Source of the DNA: an uncultured Acetatifactor sp. | GTDB lineage: Bacteria; Bacillota; Clostridia; Lachnospirales; Lachnospiraceae | Direction of reading: 5' to 3' | DNA length: 64,000 nt | Assembly: GCA_910577665.1 (NCBI GenBank) | Contig: CAJTOJ010000002.1 | Location: 79,948 to 143,947 of the forward strand | In this document: one piece after another, positions 51,974 through 61,045 of the stretch | Numbering within the stretch: the stretch's first letter is position 1 | How the letters are laid out: each line of letters opens with the position of its first letter | Position numbers and translations under genes: made by a program | The notes under the pieces: model-generated | Database searches by the model: none | What the model was told of the DNA's origin: nothing | What the model saw: only the letters and a program-made list of their open reading frames with translations

Positions 51974-52003
51974 ATTGATACCCCTTTGCCCCTCTTCGTG
52001 GCA

Positions 52004-52115
52004 CAGATACCCTGTGATATCTGTCTGAAAAACTGCGCCTGGCAGTCCCTATGCCATTCTGGCACCGCGAACGCAAAAGCACATCCCTTGCGTTTTTGTG
52101 AAACTGTTACGCGCC
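52004..52115. repeat. Possible decayed family 1 element F
   Basis: CAGATA/TATCTG (52004-52023) forms a small hairpin. ACGCAA (52071-52076) pairs with TTGCGT (52088-52093), resembling the core hairpin of family 1, and AACTGTTAC stands at the right. No clear terminal repeats. It lies in the leader of the J-like gene. Confidence 0.35.
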
Positions 52116-52165
52116 AACCTGCATGTCAAAGGCGGCACGCTGCCCTGGCAGATTGTGTGTATCTC

Positions 52166-52217
52166 CTAAACTCCCGGCTTTCATTTATGGCGGCCATCAG
52201 GATCCATGGGAGTTTAG
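52166..52217. repeat. Short inverted-repeat element next to the glyS terminator
   Basis: CTAAACTCCC (52166-52175) and GGGAGTTTAG (52208-52217) pair perfectly over 10 bp around a 32-base centre. It sits directly behind the glyS terminator. Confidence 0.55.
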
Positions 52218-52247
52218 AAAAAAGAGCAGAAGACCCCCCTTCTGCTC
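52215..52247 (-). terminator. Terminator after glyS
   Basis: GAGCAGAAG (52224-52232) and CTTCTGCTC (52239-52247) form a perfect nine-pair stem; T6 follows on the minus strand. Confidence 0.9.
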
Positions 52248-52269
52248 CACTCCTGTAATCTTTTATCCC

Positions 52270-53658
52270 TTAAAATGTAAATTTATCTGCAAAATAAGCA
52301 TCCAGACTGGCAATGGCCACTCTCTCCTGCTCCATGGAATCCCGGAAACGCACCGTTACACAGCCGTCCGTCTCAGACTCAAAATCATAAGTGACACAGA
52401 ACGGTGTCCCGATCTCGTCCTGCCGACGGTATCTCTTACCGATATTCCCTCTTTCATCAAACTCACAATTGTATTTCCTGGACAGCTCCCTATAGATTTT
52501 CTCTGCACCTTCATTCAGTTTCCTGGACAGGGGCAGTACACCGATCTTCACCGGAGCCAGCGCCGGATGGAAACGCAGGACAGTGCGCATATCGCCACCC
52601 TCCAGCTCCTCCTCGTCATATGCGGCACAGAGGAATGCCAGTACCACACGGTCTGCCCCCAGGGAAGGCTCCACCACATATGGTATGTATTTTTCTTTCT
52701 TCTCATCATCGAAATAAGTCATATCCTGTCCGGAAGTGTTGGCATGACAGGTCAGATCGTAATCGGTCCTGTCCGCAATCCCCCACAGTTCGCCCCAGCC
52801 AAAGGGGAACAGGAATTCGATGTCCGTGGTACCCTTGCTGTAGAAGCTCAGCTCCTCCGGGCTGTGGTCACGCAGCCGCATCTCTTCCTCCTTCATCCCC
52901 AGGGACAGCAGCCAGTCCCGGCAGAACCCTCTCCAGTACTGGAACCATTCCATATCTGTGCCTGGCTCGCAGAAAAATTCCAGTTCCATCTGCTCGAATT
53001 CCCGGGTTCTGAAGGTAAAGTTACCCGGTGTGATCTCATTCCGGAAAGATTTACCCACCTGGGCAATACCAAAAGGAATCTTCTTTCTGGAAGTACGTTG
53101 TACATTCTTGAAGTTCACAAAAATACCCTGGGCTGTCTCCGGCCTTAGGTATACGGTATTCTTGGCATCCTCCGTGACGCCCTGAAACGTCTTGAACATC
53201 AGGTTAAACTGGCGGATGTCTGTAAAATTATGCTTGCCGCAGCTGGGACAGGGCACCTTATGTTCTTCTATGAAGCTGCGCATCTGCTCCTGGCTCCAGC
53301 CATCCACACTGCCCTCCAGGCTGATCTCCTTCTCCTCACAGAACTTCTCTATCAGCTGGTCTGCCCGGAAACGCTCATGACATTCCTTACAATCCATCAG
53401 AGGATCGGAAAAACCTCCCAGATGACCGCTTGCCACCCAGGTCTGGGGATTCATCAATATGGCACAGTCCACGCCTACATTGTAGGGATTCTCCTGCACA
53501 AATTTCTGCCACCAGGCCCGTTTTACATTGTTCTTCAATTCCACACCCAGATTGCCATAATCCCAGGTGTTCGCCAGACCGCCATAGATCTCAGAACCGG
53601 GATATACAAACCCCCTGGCCTTGGCAAGTGCCACAATCTTTTCCATTGTCTTTTCCAT
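52270..53658 (-). CDS. glyS: Glycyl-tRNA synthetase, single-chain type
   Basis: The single-chain class II enzyme (alpha2 type) that charges tRNA-Gly. The 462-residue protein has ARGFVYPGSEIYGGLANTWD at the start, motif 2 near RPETAQGIFVNFKNV and QVGKSFRNEITPGNFTFR, and motif 3 at EPSLGADRVVLAFL. It is the last gene of the run era-yqzL-recO-lipoprotein-glyS and has no T-box of its own. Confidence 0.97.
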   Translation of the reverse strand: MEKTMEKIVALAKARGFVYPGSEIYGGLANTWDYGNLGVELKNNVKRAWWQKFVQENPYNVGVDCAILMNPQTWVASGHLGGFSDPLMDCKECHERFRADQLIEKFCEEKEISLEGSVDGWSQEQMRSFIEEHKVPCPSCGKHNFTDIRQFNLMFKTFQGVTEDAKNTVYLRPETAQGIFVNFKNVQRTSRKKIPFGIAQVGKSFRNEITPGNFTFRTREFEQMELEFFCEPGTDMEWFQYWRGFCRDWLLSLGMKEEEMRLRDHSPEELSFYSKGTTDIEFLFPFGWGELWGIADRTDYDLTCHANTSGQDMTYFDDEKKEKYIPYVVEPSLGADRVVLAFLCAAYDEEELEGGDMRTVLRFHPALAPVKIGVLPLSRKLNEGAEKIYRELSRKYNCEFDERGNIGKRYRRQDEIGTPFCVTYDFESETDGCVTVRFRDSMEQERVAIASLDAYFADKFTF

Positions 53659-53703
53659 TTGGTTTACCCTCTTTGCCTCTCTGTCACCTTTTTCATATCA
53701 CGA

Positions 53704-54327
53704 TTATTTCAATAAAATGTATACGGTTCCCTCCGCCTGGAAGGTACCTACACTATTGTCTTCATTCATGGCAGCACCCTTACTCACATGCGTCACTTTG
53801 GCCGGACAGTAAACAGATGCTTTGGCACTGGTGATAACCAGATAGCGCTCCCCGTGCTGCTTCAGGCCTTCCTCTGTCAGGGATGTACCGTCCTTCACGT
53901 CTGCAAGACCCGCCCCGGAAAGATACCCTCTGGAAGCTGCTTCCGCCACAGTGCCGTAAAAAAGACTGCTGTCCTCATACTGCCCCATAAACTGCGAATA
54001 GCTGTCTGCGCTGTCAAAGTGGTATGTGACCACCACCTTTCCCGTCTCTTCCAAAGGTTCCACCTGTTCCACAGACACGAGTGCCTGTTCCCCGGTTTTG
54101 TACCTTTCGTTGAACGCATCCGCCTCCGCCCTGGCCATATTGGCAAGCTCCTCCCTGTCATAATATGACCTGTCAAGCTCACCTACCACAAATGCGGTGA
54201 CTTCTCCTTTGTCAGAGATCACAAGGGCATTCTCCTTCACTGTCGCCGGACCCTGTTCCTGGCCACAGCCTGCACACAGCAAAGCAGCAAGACACAGACC
54301 TGCCACCAGTTTTCCTGCTCTCCTCAT
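53704..54327 (-). CDS. Uncharacterised lipoprotein
   Basis: Starting at ATG 54327 (GGGAG upstream), the 207-residue protein has a signal with lipobox LCAGC and no family I recognise. The body is mostly polar, with a single VVVTYHFDSADSYSQF stretch and a beta-rich C-terminal end. It sits between recO and glyS, 45 bp before the latter, where many Lachnospiraceae may keep a lipoprotein; I cannot assign a function. Confidence 0.8.
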   Translation of the reverse strand: MRRAGKLVAGLCLAALLCAGCGQEQGPATVKENALVISDKGEVTAFVVGELDRSYYDREELANMARAEADAFNERYKTGEQALVSVEQVEPLEETGKVVVTYHFDSADSYSQFMGQYEDSSLFYGTVAEAASRGYLSGAGLADVKDGTSLTEEGLKQHGERYLVITSAKASVYCPAKVTHVSKGAAMNEDNSVGTFQAEGTVYILLK

Positions 54328-54411
54328 CACACACTCCCTGTCCGCTTCCCGGGCAACACTTTCTTTGTTTTCCACCCGTATCCTGTATTCTATCAAAAAT
54401 GAGAAAACTTT

Positions 54412-55071
54412 TCAACAAATAGTTTTTAAAACATCCAGACTTTTAAATCTGTGTCCCACAAAGCGCTCCATATATGTCCTGGCCACCTGTTCCAGTTCTC
54501 CGAGCACGGTATCTGTCACTGTAAACGTGTAAAGTTTTTCAATGGTACTTCCCGCTATGTACTGTAGCGCATAGACTGTGGCCGGCTCCAGCTTCCTGTC
54601 TGTGGGAGGCCCTGGAAATTCCCCGTTTACAGCGATGGCCCTGCACTCGAAGATGCACCTTACCAGGCTCCTGGACAGGGATTTCACCCCCAGGGCGCGC
54701 AGGGACTGGTACAACAGTTTCATCAGTTCCCTCTCGTCATTGTTTTCCCTGGCATAATAATCTGCCACCTCTGCAAAATACATCCCATAGCAGGCGCCCA
54801 CGTAATCTGTGCGCAGTTCTTCAAAATAATTCTGGATCTCCGCCTCGGCCAGGGTATATGCGCTTCTCCCCTGGTAGAGCTTAAAGCTGCCAAAACAAAA
54901 AGGGCCGGTGGCCGCCGCCAGCCGGCCTCCCGGCTTCCTGGCACCTCTTGCAAAGGCGGACACCTTACCGCGCTCTTTCGTCAAAAGACTGATATGCCTG
55001 TCGTACTCCCCCACCGGAGTCTGCTTTAGTATGATCCCTGTCACCCATATATATTCCTGCATGGCCGTCAT
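54412..55071 (-). CDS. recO: DNA repair protein RecO
   Basis: RecO anneals complementary DNA and helps RecA load in the RecFOR pathway. The protein starts WVTGIILKQTPVGEYDRHIS, the N-terminal OB fold typical of RecO, followed by LLTKERGKVSAFARGARKPG. The zinc-binding cysteines of some RecOs are not obvious (C and C in RCIFECRA only). Two starts fit: ATG 55071 or 55062. The first 98-107 bases overlap the YqzL-like frame. Confidence 0.92.
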   Translation of the reverse strand: MTAMQEYIWVTGIILKQTPVGEYDRHISLLTKERGKVSAFARGARKPGGRLAAATGPFCFGSFKLYQGRSAYTLAEAEIQNYFEELRTDYVGACYGMYFAEVADYYARENNDERELMKLLYQSLRALGVKSLSRSLVRCIFECRAIAVNGEFPGPPTDRKLEPATVYALQYIAGSTIEKLYTFTVTDTVLGELEQVARTYMERFVGHRFKSLDVLKTIC

Positions 55072-55234
55072 TTCCCGTCCGCTTCCCCTGCTTCCTGTCC
55101 AAGCCGGCAGTGGGATATCCTGGCCGGGAATCTTCTTCCCTCCCTGTCTTCTCCTGCCTCTCACAGGACAGGAAATGCAGATAATCTTCTATCCGTCCGG
55201 TGCTTTCAAACTGTTTCCAGTGTTCTATGTTCAT
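54965..55234 (-). CDS. yqzL: YqzL-like small protein
   Basis: ATG 55234 follows AGGGGG by seven bases. The first 25 residues, MNIEHWKQFESTGRIEDYL, match the YqzL pattern W.xF..TG.I..YL. B. subtilis YqzL lies between era and recO, as here. The frame stays open to 54965, for 89 residues, about twice the usual YqzL length, and overlaps recO by about 100 bases in another frame. Either the extra part is real, or a stop was lost. Confidence 0.7.
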   Translation of the reverse strand: MNIEHWKQFESTGRIEDYLHFLSCERQEKTGREEDSRPGYPTAGLDRKQGKRTGNDGHAGIYMGDRDHTKADSGGGVRQAYQSFDERAR

Positions 55235-55341
55235 TGCAATTCCCCCTGACTTTCCTTGACGTAACCTCACATCTGAAATCTTTGGTGGGCCACCTGTCCC
55301 CTGGGACCAGCCAGTACTAGGGTCTGCAAATTCTCATTTTT

Positions 55342-56268
55342 CTATTCGTTCCCTGTGAGATCTTTGGGATTGTACCCAAAATTTTTCAAGAGAAAATCAC
55401 TGTCTCTCCAGTCCTTTTTCACCTTCACCCAGAGGTTTAGGTTTACCTGCATCTCCAGCATATTCTCTATGTCCGTGCGGGCTGTGGAACCAATCTTCTT
55501 CAGCATCTGGCCTCCCTTGCCGATGATGATACCCTTGTGGGATTCCCGCTCACAGACAATGGTCGCCTCAATATGGCAGATCTTTCCTTTTTCCTTCATG
55601 CTCTCAATGGTCACAGCGATACCATGTGGAATCTCCTCCGCCAGAAGCCGCAATGCCTTCTCCCGGATCAGCTCTGCCACAATCTGGCGCATGGGCTGGT
55701 CTGTGACCGTATCCTCGTCATAAAAAGCGTTCCCCCAGGGAAGATACTTGAAGATACATTGTACCAGTTCCTCTGTATTGGTTCCTTTCAAGGCAGATAA
55801 CGGTACGATCTCCTGGAAGTCAAAGGCTCTTCTGTAAGCGTCAATAAAAGCGTACACAGCTTCCTTTTTCACCCTGTCTATCTTGTTGATCACCAGGATC
55901 ACCGGTGTCTTCACCTGCTTGAGCTGTTCTATGATATACTGGTCTCCGGCCCCGATATAATCGGAAGGTTCCACCAGCCACAGGATCACATCCACCTCCT
56001 CCAGTGTCCGCACTGCCGCATGTACCATATAATCTCCCAGTTTGGTCCTGGCCTTATGGATTCCAGGTGTGTCCAGAAACACGATCTGTCCCTGTTCACA
56101 GGTGTACACTGTCTGGATCCTGTTCCTGGTAGTCTGGGGTTTGTTGGATGTGATGGCGATCTTCTGTCCGATCAGCTTGTTCATCAAAGTGGATTTCCCT
56201 ACATTGGGTCTGCCTATCAAAGTCACAAAACCCGATTTATATGACTGCCTGTTCCCGTCCTCACTCAT
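55342..56268 (-). CDS. era: GTPase Era
   Basis: Era binds the 3' end of 16S rRNA and helps small-subunit assembly. The 308-residue protein has GRPNVGKST (G1), the DTPGIH and NKID motifs (G3, G4) and a C-terminal KH domain with IIGKGGQMLKKIG. Length is normal. It begins the era-yqzL-recO-glyS series. Confidence 0.98.
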   Translation of the reverse strand: MSEDGNRQSYKSGFVTLIGRPNVGKSTLMNKLIGQKIAITSNKPQTTRNRIQTVYTCEQGQIVFLDTPGIHKARTKLGDYMVHAAVRTLEEVDVILWLVEPSDYIGAGDQYIIEQLKQVKTPVILVINKIDRVKKEAVYAFIDAYRRAFDFQEIVPLSALKGTNTEELVQCIFKYLPWGNAFYDEDTVTDQPMRQIVAELIREKALRLLAEEIPHGIAVTIESMKEKGKICHIEATIVCERESHKGIIIGKGGQMLKKIGSTARTDIENMLEMQVNLNLWVKVKKDWRDSDFLLKNFGYNPKDLTGNE

Positions 56269-56304
56269 TTGTCATCTCCCATTCTTCCTGTTATGCCACT
56301 TTAA

Positions 56305-56329
56305 GCAGTGCCATCCCTGATGGCACTGC
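56305..56329 (-). terminator. Hairpin between DUF4349 gene and era, weak terminator
   Basis: GCAGTGCCATC (56305-56315) and GATGGCACTGC (56319-56329) pair perfectly over 11 bp with a three-base loop. The tail on the minus strand is only TTAAA, so termination would be partial. Confidence 0.45.
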
Positions 56330-56408
56330 CGTCACAATTCCTGTTATGGTGGTATCCTTATGTGGATGGCCGAACGCGTCAGCCTATGGCCTGCCAATTT
56401 TTGTCCAG

Positions 56409-57524
56409 CTACTTTGTATCCTCCGGCACTTGTGCGGTTTGGTCTGCTGTCTGCCCTGCCTCACCGGCCTGCTCCGCCTGGCCTGCTTCATCGGTCTGTA
56501 CCGCCTGGCCTGCTACCTGCCCTGGTATCCTGGCAGCCTTCTTCCTGCGGGCTCTCCTAAACACAAACACCACCAGAAGGATTACCAGTGTCCAGAGAAT
56601 CCCATAGGGCAGATGGATCAGGCACCAGATTCCTGCCTCCTTCATACTGCCTGTGATATCCCTAAGGCTCTCCATAAACCCTTCCCCAATGCGTTCCAGA
56701 TCTGTCTGTTCCTGCACAGGAGTCAGTTCCTGTACCTCGGAGATATCCATAGTGACCGTGCTGTATTCCACCTGGTTATCATAGGTGCGGAGCCGGGACT
56801 CCATACCTTCCAGCTGGTAACGCAGGTCAGAAAGCCTGGACTCTATGGTCAGGATATCCTCCAGGCTCTCCGCCTTCTCCAGCAGTTCCAGAAGCCGGCT
56901 CTGCTCTGTGCGCAGGGCGTTCCGGTGGCTCTCCAGATCCACATAGGCCAGGGTCACATCCTCCACATTGTCCGAATAGCGTGTCACATTGCCCACATCA
57001 GACACTTTACCCAGGAATTCCTCCAGTCTGTCCTTGGGAATACGGATCACCAGGGTAGCAGACTTAGAGGCACGGTAGTGTGCATACGCACTTCCGTTGT
57101 AGGTATTCTGGTTCTGGATATACCCTCCCAGCTCACGGACCGCATCTGCAATGGTAGTCAGCAGCTCCTGGAATTGCTTTGTCTCCACATCCATGTCCAC
57201 CGTCTTGATCAGCTTCCGGTTCCCGGTCTGGTTGTCCTGATCCGTCCCGGTCATCCCCGGATCCTGTTTTGCTTCCCCGTATTCTTCTTCCGGATACTCC
57301 ATGGCTGACCCGGCAGACACATTTTCCCCATAAGTACTGCTACTGGTATTGTAGACGCCTGGCGCAGTCTCCGGGGCGGATGTATCTGCTTTCTGGTCCA
57401 TGGATGACGTCGCACCACAGCCTGTGAGCAGAAGCACTGCCAGCAATGCCGCCAGCATCCTTTTTGCCCGGACTTTTGTGAAAGACTTTCTGTTCCTCCC
57501 GTTTTTCCCTGTGTTTCCCCCCAT
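56409..57524 (-). CDS. DUF4349 lipoprotein
   Basis: A 371-residue protein with a lipobox LLTGC (about residue 36), a disordered Ser/Thr/Glu-rich stretch, a DUF4349 domain (about 100-290) with RIPKDRLEEFL, a coiled-coil region, and near residue 310 one membrane segment. The C-terminal tail is a run of GQA/GQT-type repeats with acidic residues. It may span the wall and membrane. Function is unknown. It follows the M16 peptidase gene by about 110 bp. Confidence 0.88.
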   Translation of the reverse strand: MGGNTGKNGRNRKSFTKVRAKRMLAALLAVLLLTGCGATSSMDQKADTSAPETAPGVYNTSSSTYGENVSAGSAMEYPEEEYGEAKQDPGMTGTDQDNQTGNRKLIKTVDMDVETKQFQELLTTIADAVRELGGYIQNQNTYNGSAYAHYRASKSATLVIRIPKDRLEEFLGKVSDVGNVTRYSDNVEDVTLAYVDLESHRNALRTEQSRLLELLEKAESLEDILTIESRLSDLRYQLEGMESRLRTYDNQVEYSTVTMDISEVQELTPVQEQTDLERIGEGFMESLRDITGSMKEAGIWCLIHLPYGILWTLVILLVVFVFRRARRKKAARIPGQVAGQAVQTDEAGQAEQAGEAGQTADQTAQVPEDTK

Positions 57525-57636
57525 AAATCCTCCTTTTCCAGAAACGCCTCTCCAGGAAAGCCCCCGCCAGCGTTTCTCCTTCTTTTCTCCTGCCAGATAT
57601 CCGGCCAGTTACTTTCATCTATATAGACGACTGTTT

Positions 57637-60552
57637 CTAGAAAAGGTTCTCGATTTTTCCGAATCGATTCTCCTGGGCTTTGATCTTCTGGGCATTCCCC
57701 ACAGTACACAGGTACCCTTCTTCCATAAAGGCCCGGATATGTGCTGCACAGGCCCGGATATCCTCCGGGGAAGCCAGAAGAACCTCCTGCCGCTCCCTGC
57801 GAAGCATATCCTCCGTCAGGCCCACCATGTAGGCGGTCAGCCCAAACAGTCCCTTTGCGGCAGGATTCATGGGGGTATCCAGTTCGCTGACCGCGCCGAT
57901 GACATACTGGGTCATGGTTCTCTCGTCCGCTGTAAATGCGCTGACCACGTCTGCTGCCTGCTCATAGACTTCCAGGGTCTTGCCCAGGTTCGGATCCCTA
58001 TAGGACACGAAATAACAGTCCCCCGATTTGTCAAAACCACACATACAGCCATAGGCGCCGCCCTTCACCCGGACATTCACCCACAGGTATTCGTAGCCCA
58101 TCATAACCTTCAGTACCCGCAGCGCCCCTTTGTAGGGAAGATCTGCCCGCCTGAAGTTCCCCGCACGGCACACATACTGCACCTGTCCGGATGTCATAAA
58201 GCCTTCGTTCTCCCTGTCAAAATGCGGCACATAGGTGGCTCTCTCCACCGGGCAGGTATAAAGCTTCTCTTTCAATGCCGCCACAGGACCCTCAAGCTGC
58301 ATGCATGCCTCTTCCTCTCCTACAAAATCCACCAGCAGGTTCTCCGGCCGGAAGATCATCTTCGCCAGGGTCTGTAGTCTCTCCACAAGCTGGGCTTTCT
58401 CTTCCTGCAAATGTCCCTCCAGATGGGAAATCAGCCGGTAGAAGGCAATGCCGGACAATTCCTCCCTGGCTGCCGCCGAGGCACTGCCGTACGCCATGGC
58501 CCGGCTCACTGCCACCGTATGGGAACTGGAAGTCATCTGGGCCTGCATCCGGGATTTCCCTTCCCCCAGGATCTCCCCAAGCCTCTTTGTATCTGAAAAA
58601 TCACTGGTCAGCAGGATCTCCCCCATAAGCTCTACGGCTTTCTCCAGGTTCTCATAGAAGACCTTGGTCTTCATCTCCAGGGTCACCGTATAGCTGTCAG
58701 GGTCTTCTATCCTGTCATACACATTGTTCACCGCTGCCATGCCCCCAGTGATCAGGTTCATCTCATTGAACAGATCCCCATAGCTATAATGGGCCGTATC
58801 CAGAAGCCCCAGACACCCTTTCAGAAGACCGATGTAAGGGAAATAATCCCGGGGTATATCCCGGCAGGTAAACAACAGCCTGAGATATCCGATTCCATTT
58901 GTGAACAGATTGTGGTACAAAAGGGGCGTGTCCCCAAGCCTGCGCTCCTCATATATGATAGCTGCCGCTTCCTTCTTCAAGTCTTCCCTGCAAAGCATGG
59001 GAATCCTGTCAAGGTCTTCCTGGGGATCCGGCGTATCCCGGAAGGCATCCAGTTTCTCCATCTTCTCCCGGACTGCCGCAAGCTCTTCCTCTGTCATATG
59101 CGCCTTCAGGTCTGCAAGCTTTTTCTGAAGCGCCTCTTCCCTGCGCTCTCCCAGTCCAGCCACTGGTTTCAATACCACTGTGGCACTGTGGGGATTGTCC
59201 AGCAGATAGGTCTGTACCAGCTGCTCAAAATAACCTGTGTCCGTCTTTTTCCGGAGGGAGGCAAAGGTCTCCTTGGCTTCTATGTGGATGAACGGCCTGT
59301 TATCGTCATAGAGCCAGCTATCCAGCATCTGCAGGCCGTACATCAGTCCCTTCGGATAGGAGCCGAAATCTGCTTCCAGGTACTTGAACTCATAATAATT
59401 CAGACCTGCCAGCAGTGCCTTGCGGTCTATCCCTTCCCTGACCAGACCTTCCAGGACCTCCCGGATCAGGCGGCCGAATTCCGCCTCCTTATCCGGGTCG
59501 GTTCCCCTGGCCACCACACTGAAAATGGGCTGGCGGATCCCATTGTCGTAATTGCCGTACACATCTTTCCCGATCCCATGATCCACCAGTGTCTGCTTCA
59601 AAGGTGCACCGGGCGCGGCACAAAGGGCATAATTCAAGATCTGGAAGGCCACATACAGCTCCCGGTCCAGGCTGTCCCCCACAGACAGATTCCAGGACAA
59701 ATATGTGTTCTCCTTTGTATCCTCCTGCTCGTTTACCGGGTATTCCCGCTCCAGGCGTTCAGGCTTTGCGAAGGGCGGCTCCACCGATATCCCGGAATCT
59801 ACCTTTAGGGATTCAAACGCTGACAGATAGTGCGTATCCATAAACGCAAGCTTCTCTGCCATATCCATATCCCCGTACAGATAGATATAGCTGTTGGAAG
59901 GATGATAGTACGTCCTGTGGAAATCCAGGAACTGCTCATATGTCAGATCCGGGATCGCATCCGGGTCACCGCCGTACTCTACGCTGTAGGTGGTATGGGG
60001 ATACAGGGCTGCCGAAATCTCCCTGACCAACACTTCGTCCGGGTCAGAGAAAGCCCCTTTCATCTCATTGTACACCACTCCGTTGTAGGTCAGCTCCCCC
60101 TCCTGATCCAGCTCATAATGCCATCCCTCCTGTCGGAAGATGGACTCGTTCTTGTAAATATTGGGATAGAATACTGCGTCCAGATACACATGCATCAAAT
60201 TCTGGAAGTCCTTGTCATTGCAGCTGGCCAGGGGATACAGGGTCTTATCCGGATAAGTCATGGCATTCAGGAAGGTATTCAGGGAACCTTTCACCAGTTC
60301 CACAAAGGGATCCTTCACCGGGAATTCCCGGGAACCGCAGAGCACAGAGTGCTCCAGGATATGTGCCACTCCGGTGGAATCTTTAGGCGGTGTCCTGAAC
60401 CCGATGTAAAACACCTTGTTCTCATCATCATTGGAGACCAGCGCCACCCTTGCACCTGTTTTCTTATGCCTGCACAGATACGTCACACTGTTCAGGTCCG
60501 CGCTCTCCTTTTTCTCCAGTACCTCATAAGCTGTCAGATCTTCTACCCGCAT
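57637..60552 (-). CDS. M16C-family zinc metallopeptidase, PreP-like
   Basis: A 971-residue protein with four pitrilysin-like domains. The inverted zinc motif HxxEH is seen as HILEH (residues 64-68), and the third ligand Glu lies in the stretch about 75 residues later. VFYIGFRTPPKDSTGVAH is typical of presequence protease (PreP) and its bacterial relatives, which degrade peptides of a few dozen residues. No signal sequence, so cytosolic. It lies in the long minus-strand series. Confidence 0.95.
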   Translation of the reverse strand: MRVEDLTAYEVLEKKESADLNSVTYLCRHKKTGARVALVSNDDENKVFYIGFRTPPKDSTGVAHILEHSVLCGSREFPVKDPFVELVKGSLNTFLNAMTYPDKTLYPLASCNDKDFQNLMHVYLDAVFYPNIYKNESIFRQEGWHYELDQEGELTYNGVVYNEMKGAFSDPDEVLVREISAALYPHTTYSVEYGGDPDAIPDLTYEQFLDFHRTYYHPSNSYIYLYGDMDMAEKLAFMDTHYLSAFESLKVDSGISVEPPFAKPERLEREYPVNEQEDTKENTYLSWNLSVGDSLDRELYVAFQILNYALCAAPGAPLKQTLVDHGIGKDVYGNYDNGIRQPIFSVVARGTDPDKEAEFGRLIREVLEGLVREGIDRKALLAGLNYYEFKYLEADFGSYPKGLMYGLQMLDSWLYDDNRPFIHIEAKETFASLRKKTDTGYFEQLVQTYLLDNPHSATVVLKPVAGLGERREEALQKKLADLKAHMTEEELAAVREKMEKLDAFRDTPDPQEDLDRIPMLCREDLKKEAAAIIYEERRLGDTPLLYHNLFTNGIGYLRLLFTCRDIPRDYFPYIGLLKGCLGLLDTAHYSYGDLFNEMNLITGGMAAVNNVYDRIEDPDSYTVTLEMKTKVFYENLEKAVELMGEILLTSDFSDTKRLGEILGEGKSRMQAQMTSSSHTVAVSRAMAYGSASAAAREELSGIAFYRLISHLEGHLQEEKAQLVERLQTLAKMIFRPENLLVDFVGEEEACMQLEGPVAALKEKLYTCPVERATYVPHFDRENEGFMTSGQVQYVCRAGNFRRADLPYKGALRVLKVMMGYEYLWVNVRVKGGAYGCMCGFDKSGDCYFVSYRDPNLGKTLEVYEQAADVVSAFTADERTMTQYVIGAVSELDTPMNPAAKGLFGLTAYMVGLTEDMLRRERQEVLLASPEDIRACAAHIRAFMEEGYLCTVGNAQKIKAQENRFGKIENLF

Positions 60553-60625
60553 TTCTCTCTCCTTTTCTATTCCTGTTCTATTCCTGTCCTGTGGCAGGAT
60601 ATGAAACTACAGTCTTTCCCTGGCC

Positions 60626-61045
60626 CTATATGCCAGCCAGTGCCAGTTTGCTAACGGACAGTTCCTGTACCACCATACCCTGCTGCTCCTTCCGTGCAGG
60701 CGGAATCTTCACCAGTTCCTCCACCGGCATCACCCTGGTGGTATAGGCTTTGCTGCCACTGCCAAAGAATCCCTTCTTCTCCTGGATCAGATTCACCTTC
60801 ACCCTGGCCTTCAACTGCCTGTATACTTTCACCGAAGCACTTTCCGGTGTCAGGTAATACAGATGGGTCTCCAGGGTATCCTCCGGATCCGCATCCGGCA
60901 TCACATAACGTTCCATCACAATGCGGAACCTGAATAGCAGCTCCTCCACCTCCACCAGCTCCCGGAAGGTATATTTACAACCTATATAGAGCCGGCCTGT
61001 GTCTTGCAAATGGTACTTAAATTCTTCATAAACTGTCTTCTGCAT
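60626..61045 (-). CDS. Uncharacterised conserved-looking small protein
   Basis: ATG 61045 has GAGG nine bases upstream; the frame overlaps the sigma-like gene by 20 bases, so the two are coupled. About 139 residues, mainly charged: an aromatic start, VEVEELLFRFRIV, an HLYYLTPESASVKVYRQLK middle and a basic C-terminal end. No signal or membrane segment. I do not recognise the family. Confidence 0.75.
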   Translation of the reverse strand: MQKTVYEEFKYHLQDTGRLYIGCKYTFRELVEVEELLFRFRIVMERYVMPDADPEDTLETHLYYLTPESASVKVYRQLKARVKVNLIQEKKGFFGSGSKAYTTRVMPVEELVKIPPARKEQQGMVVQELSVSKLALAGI

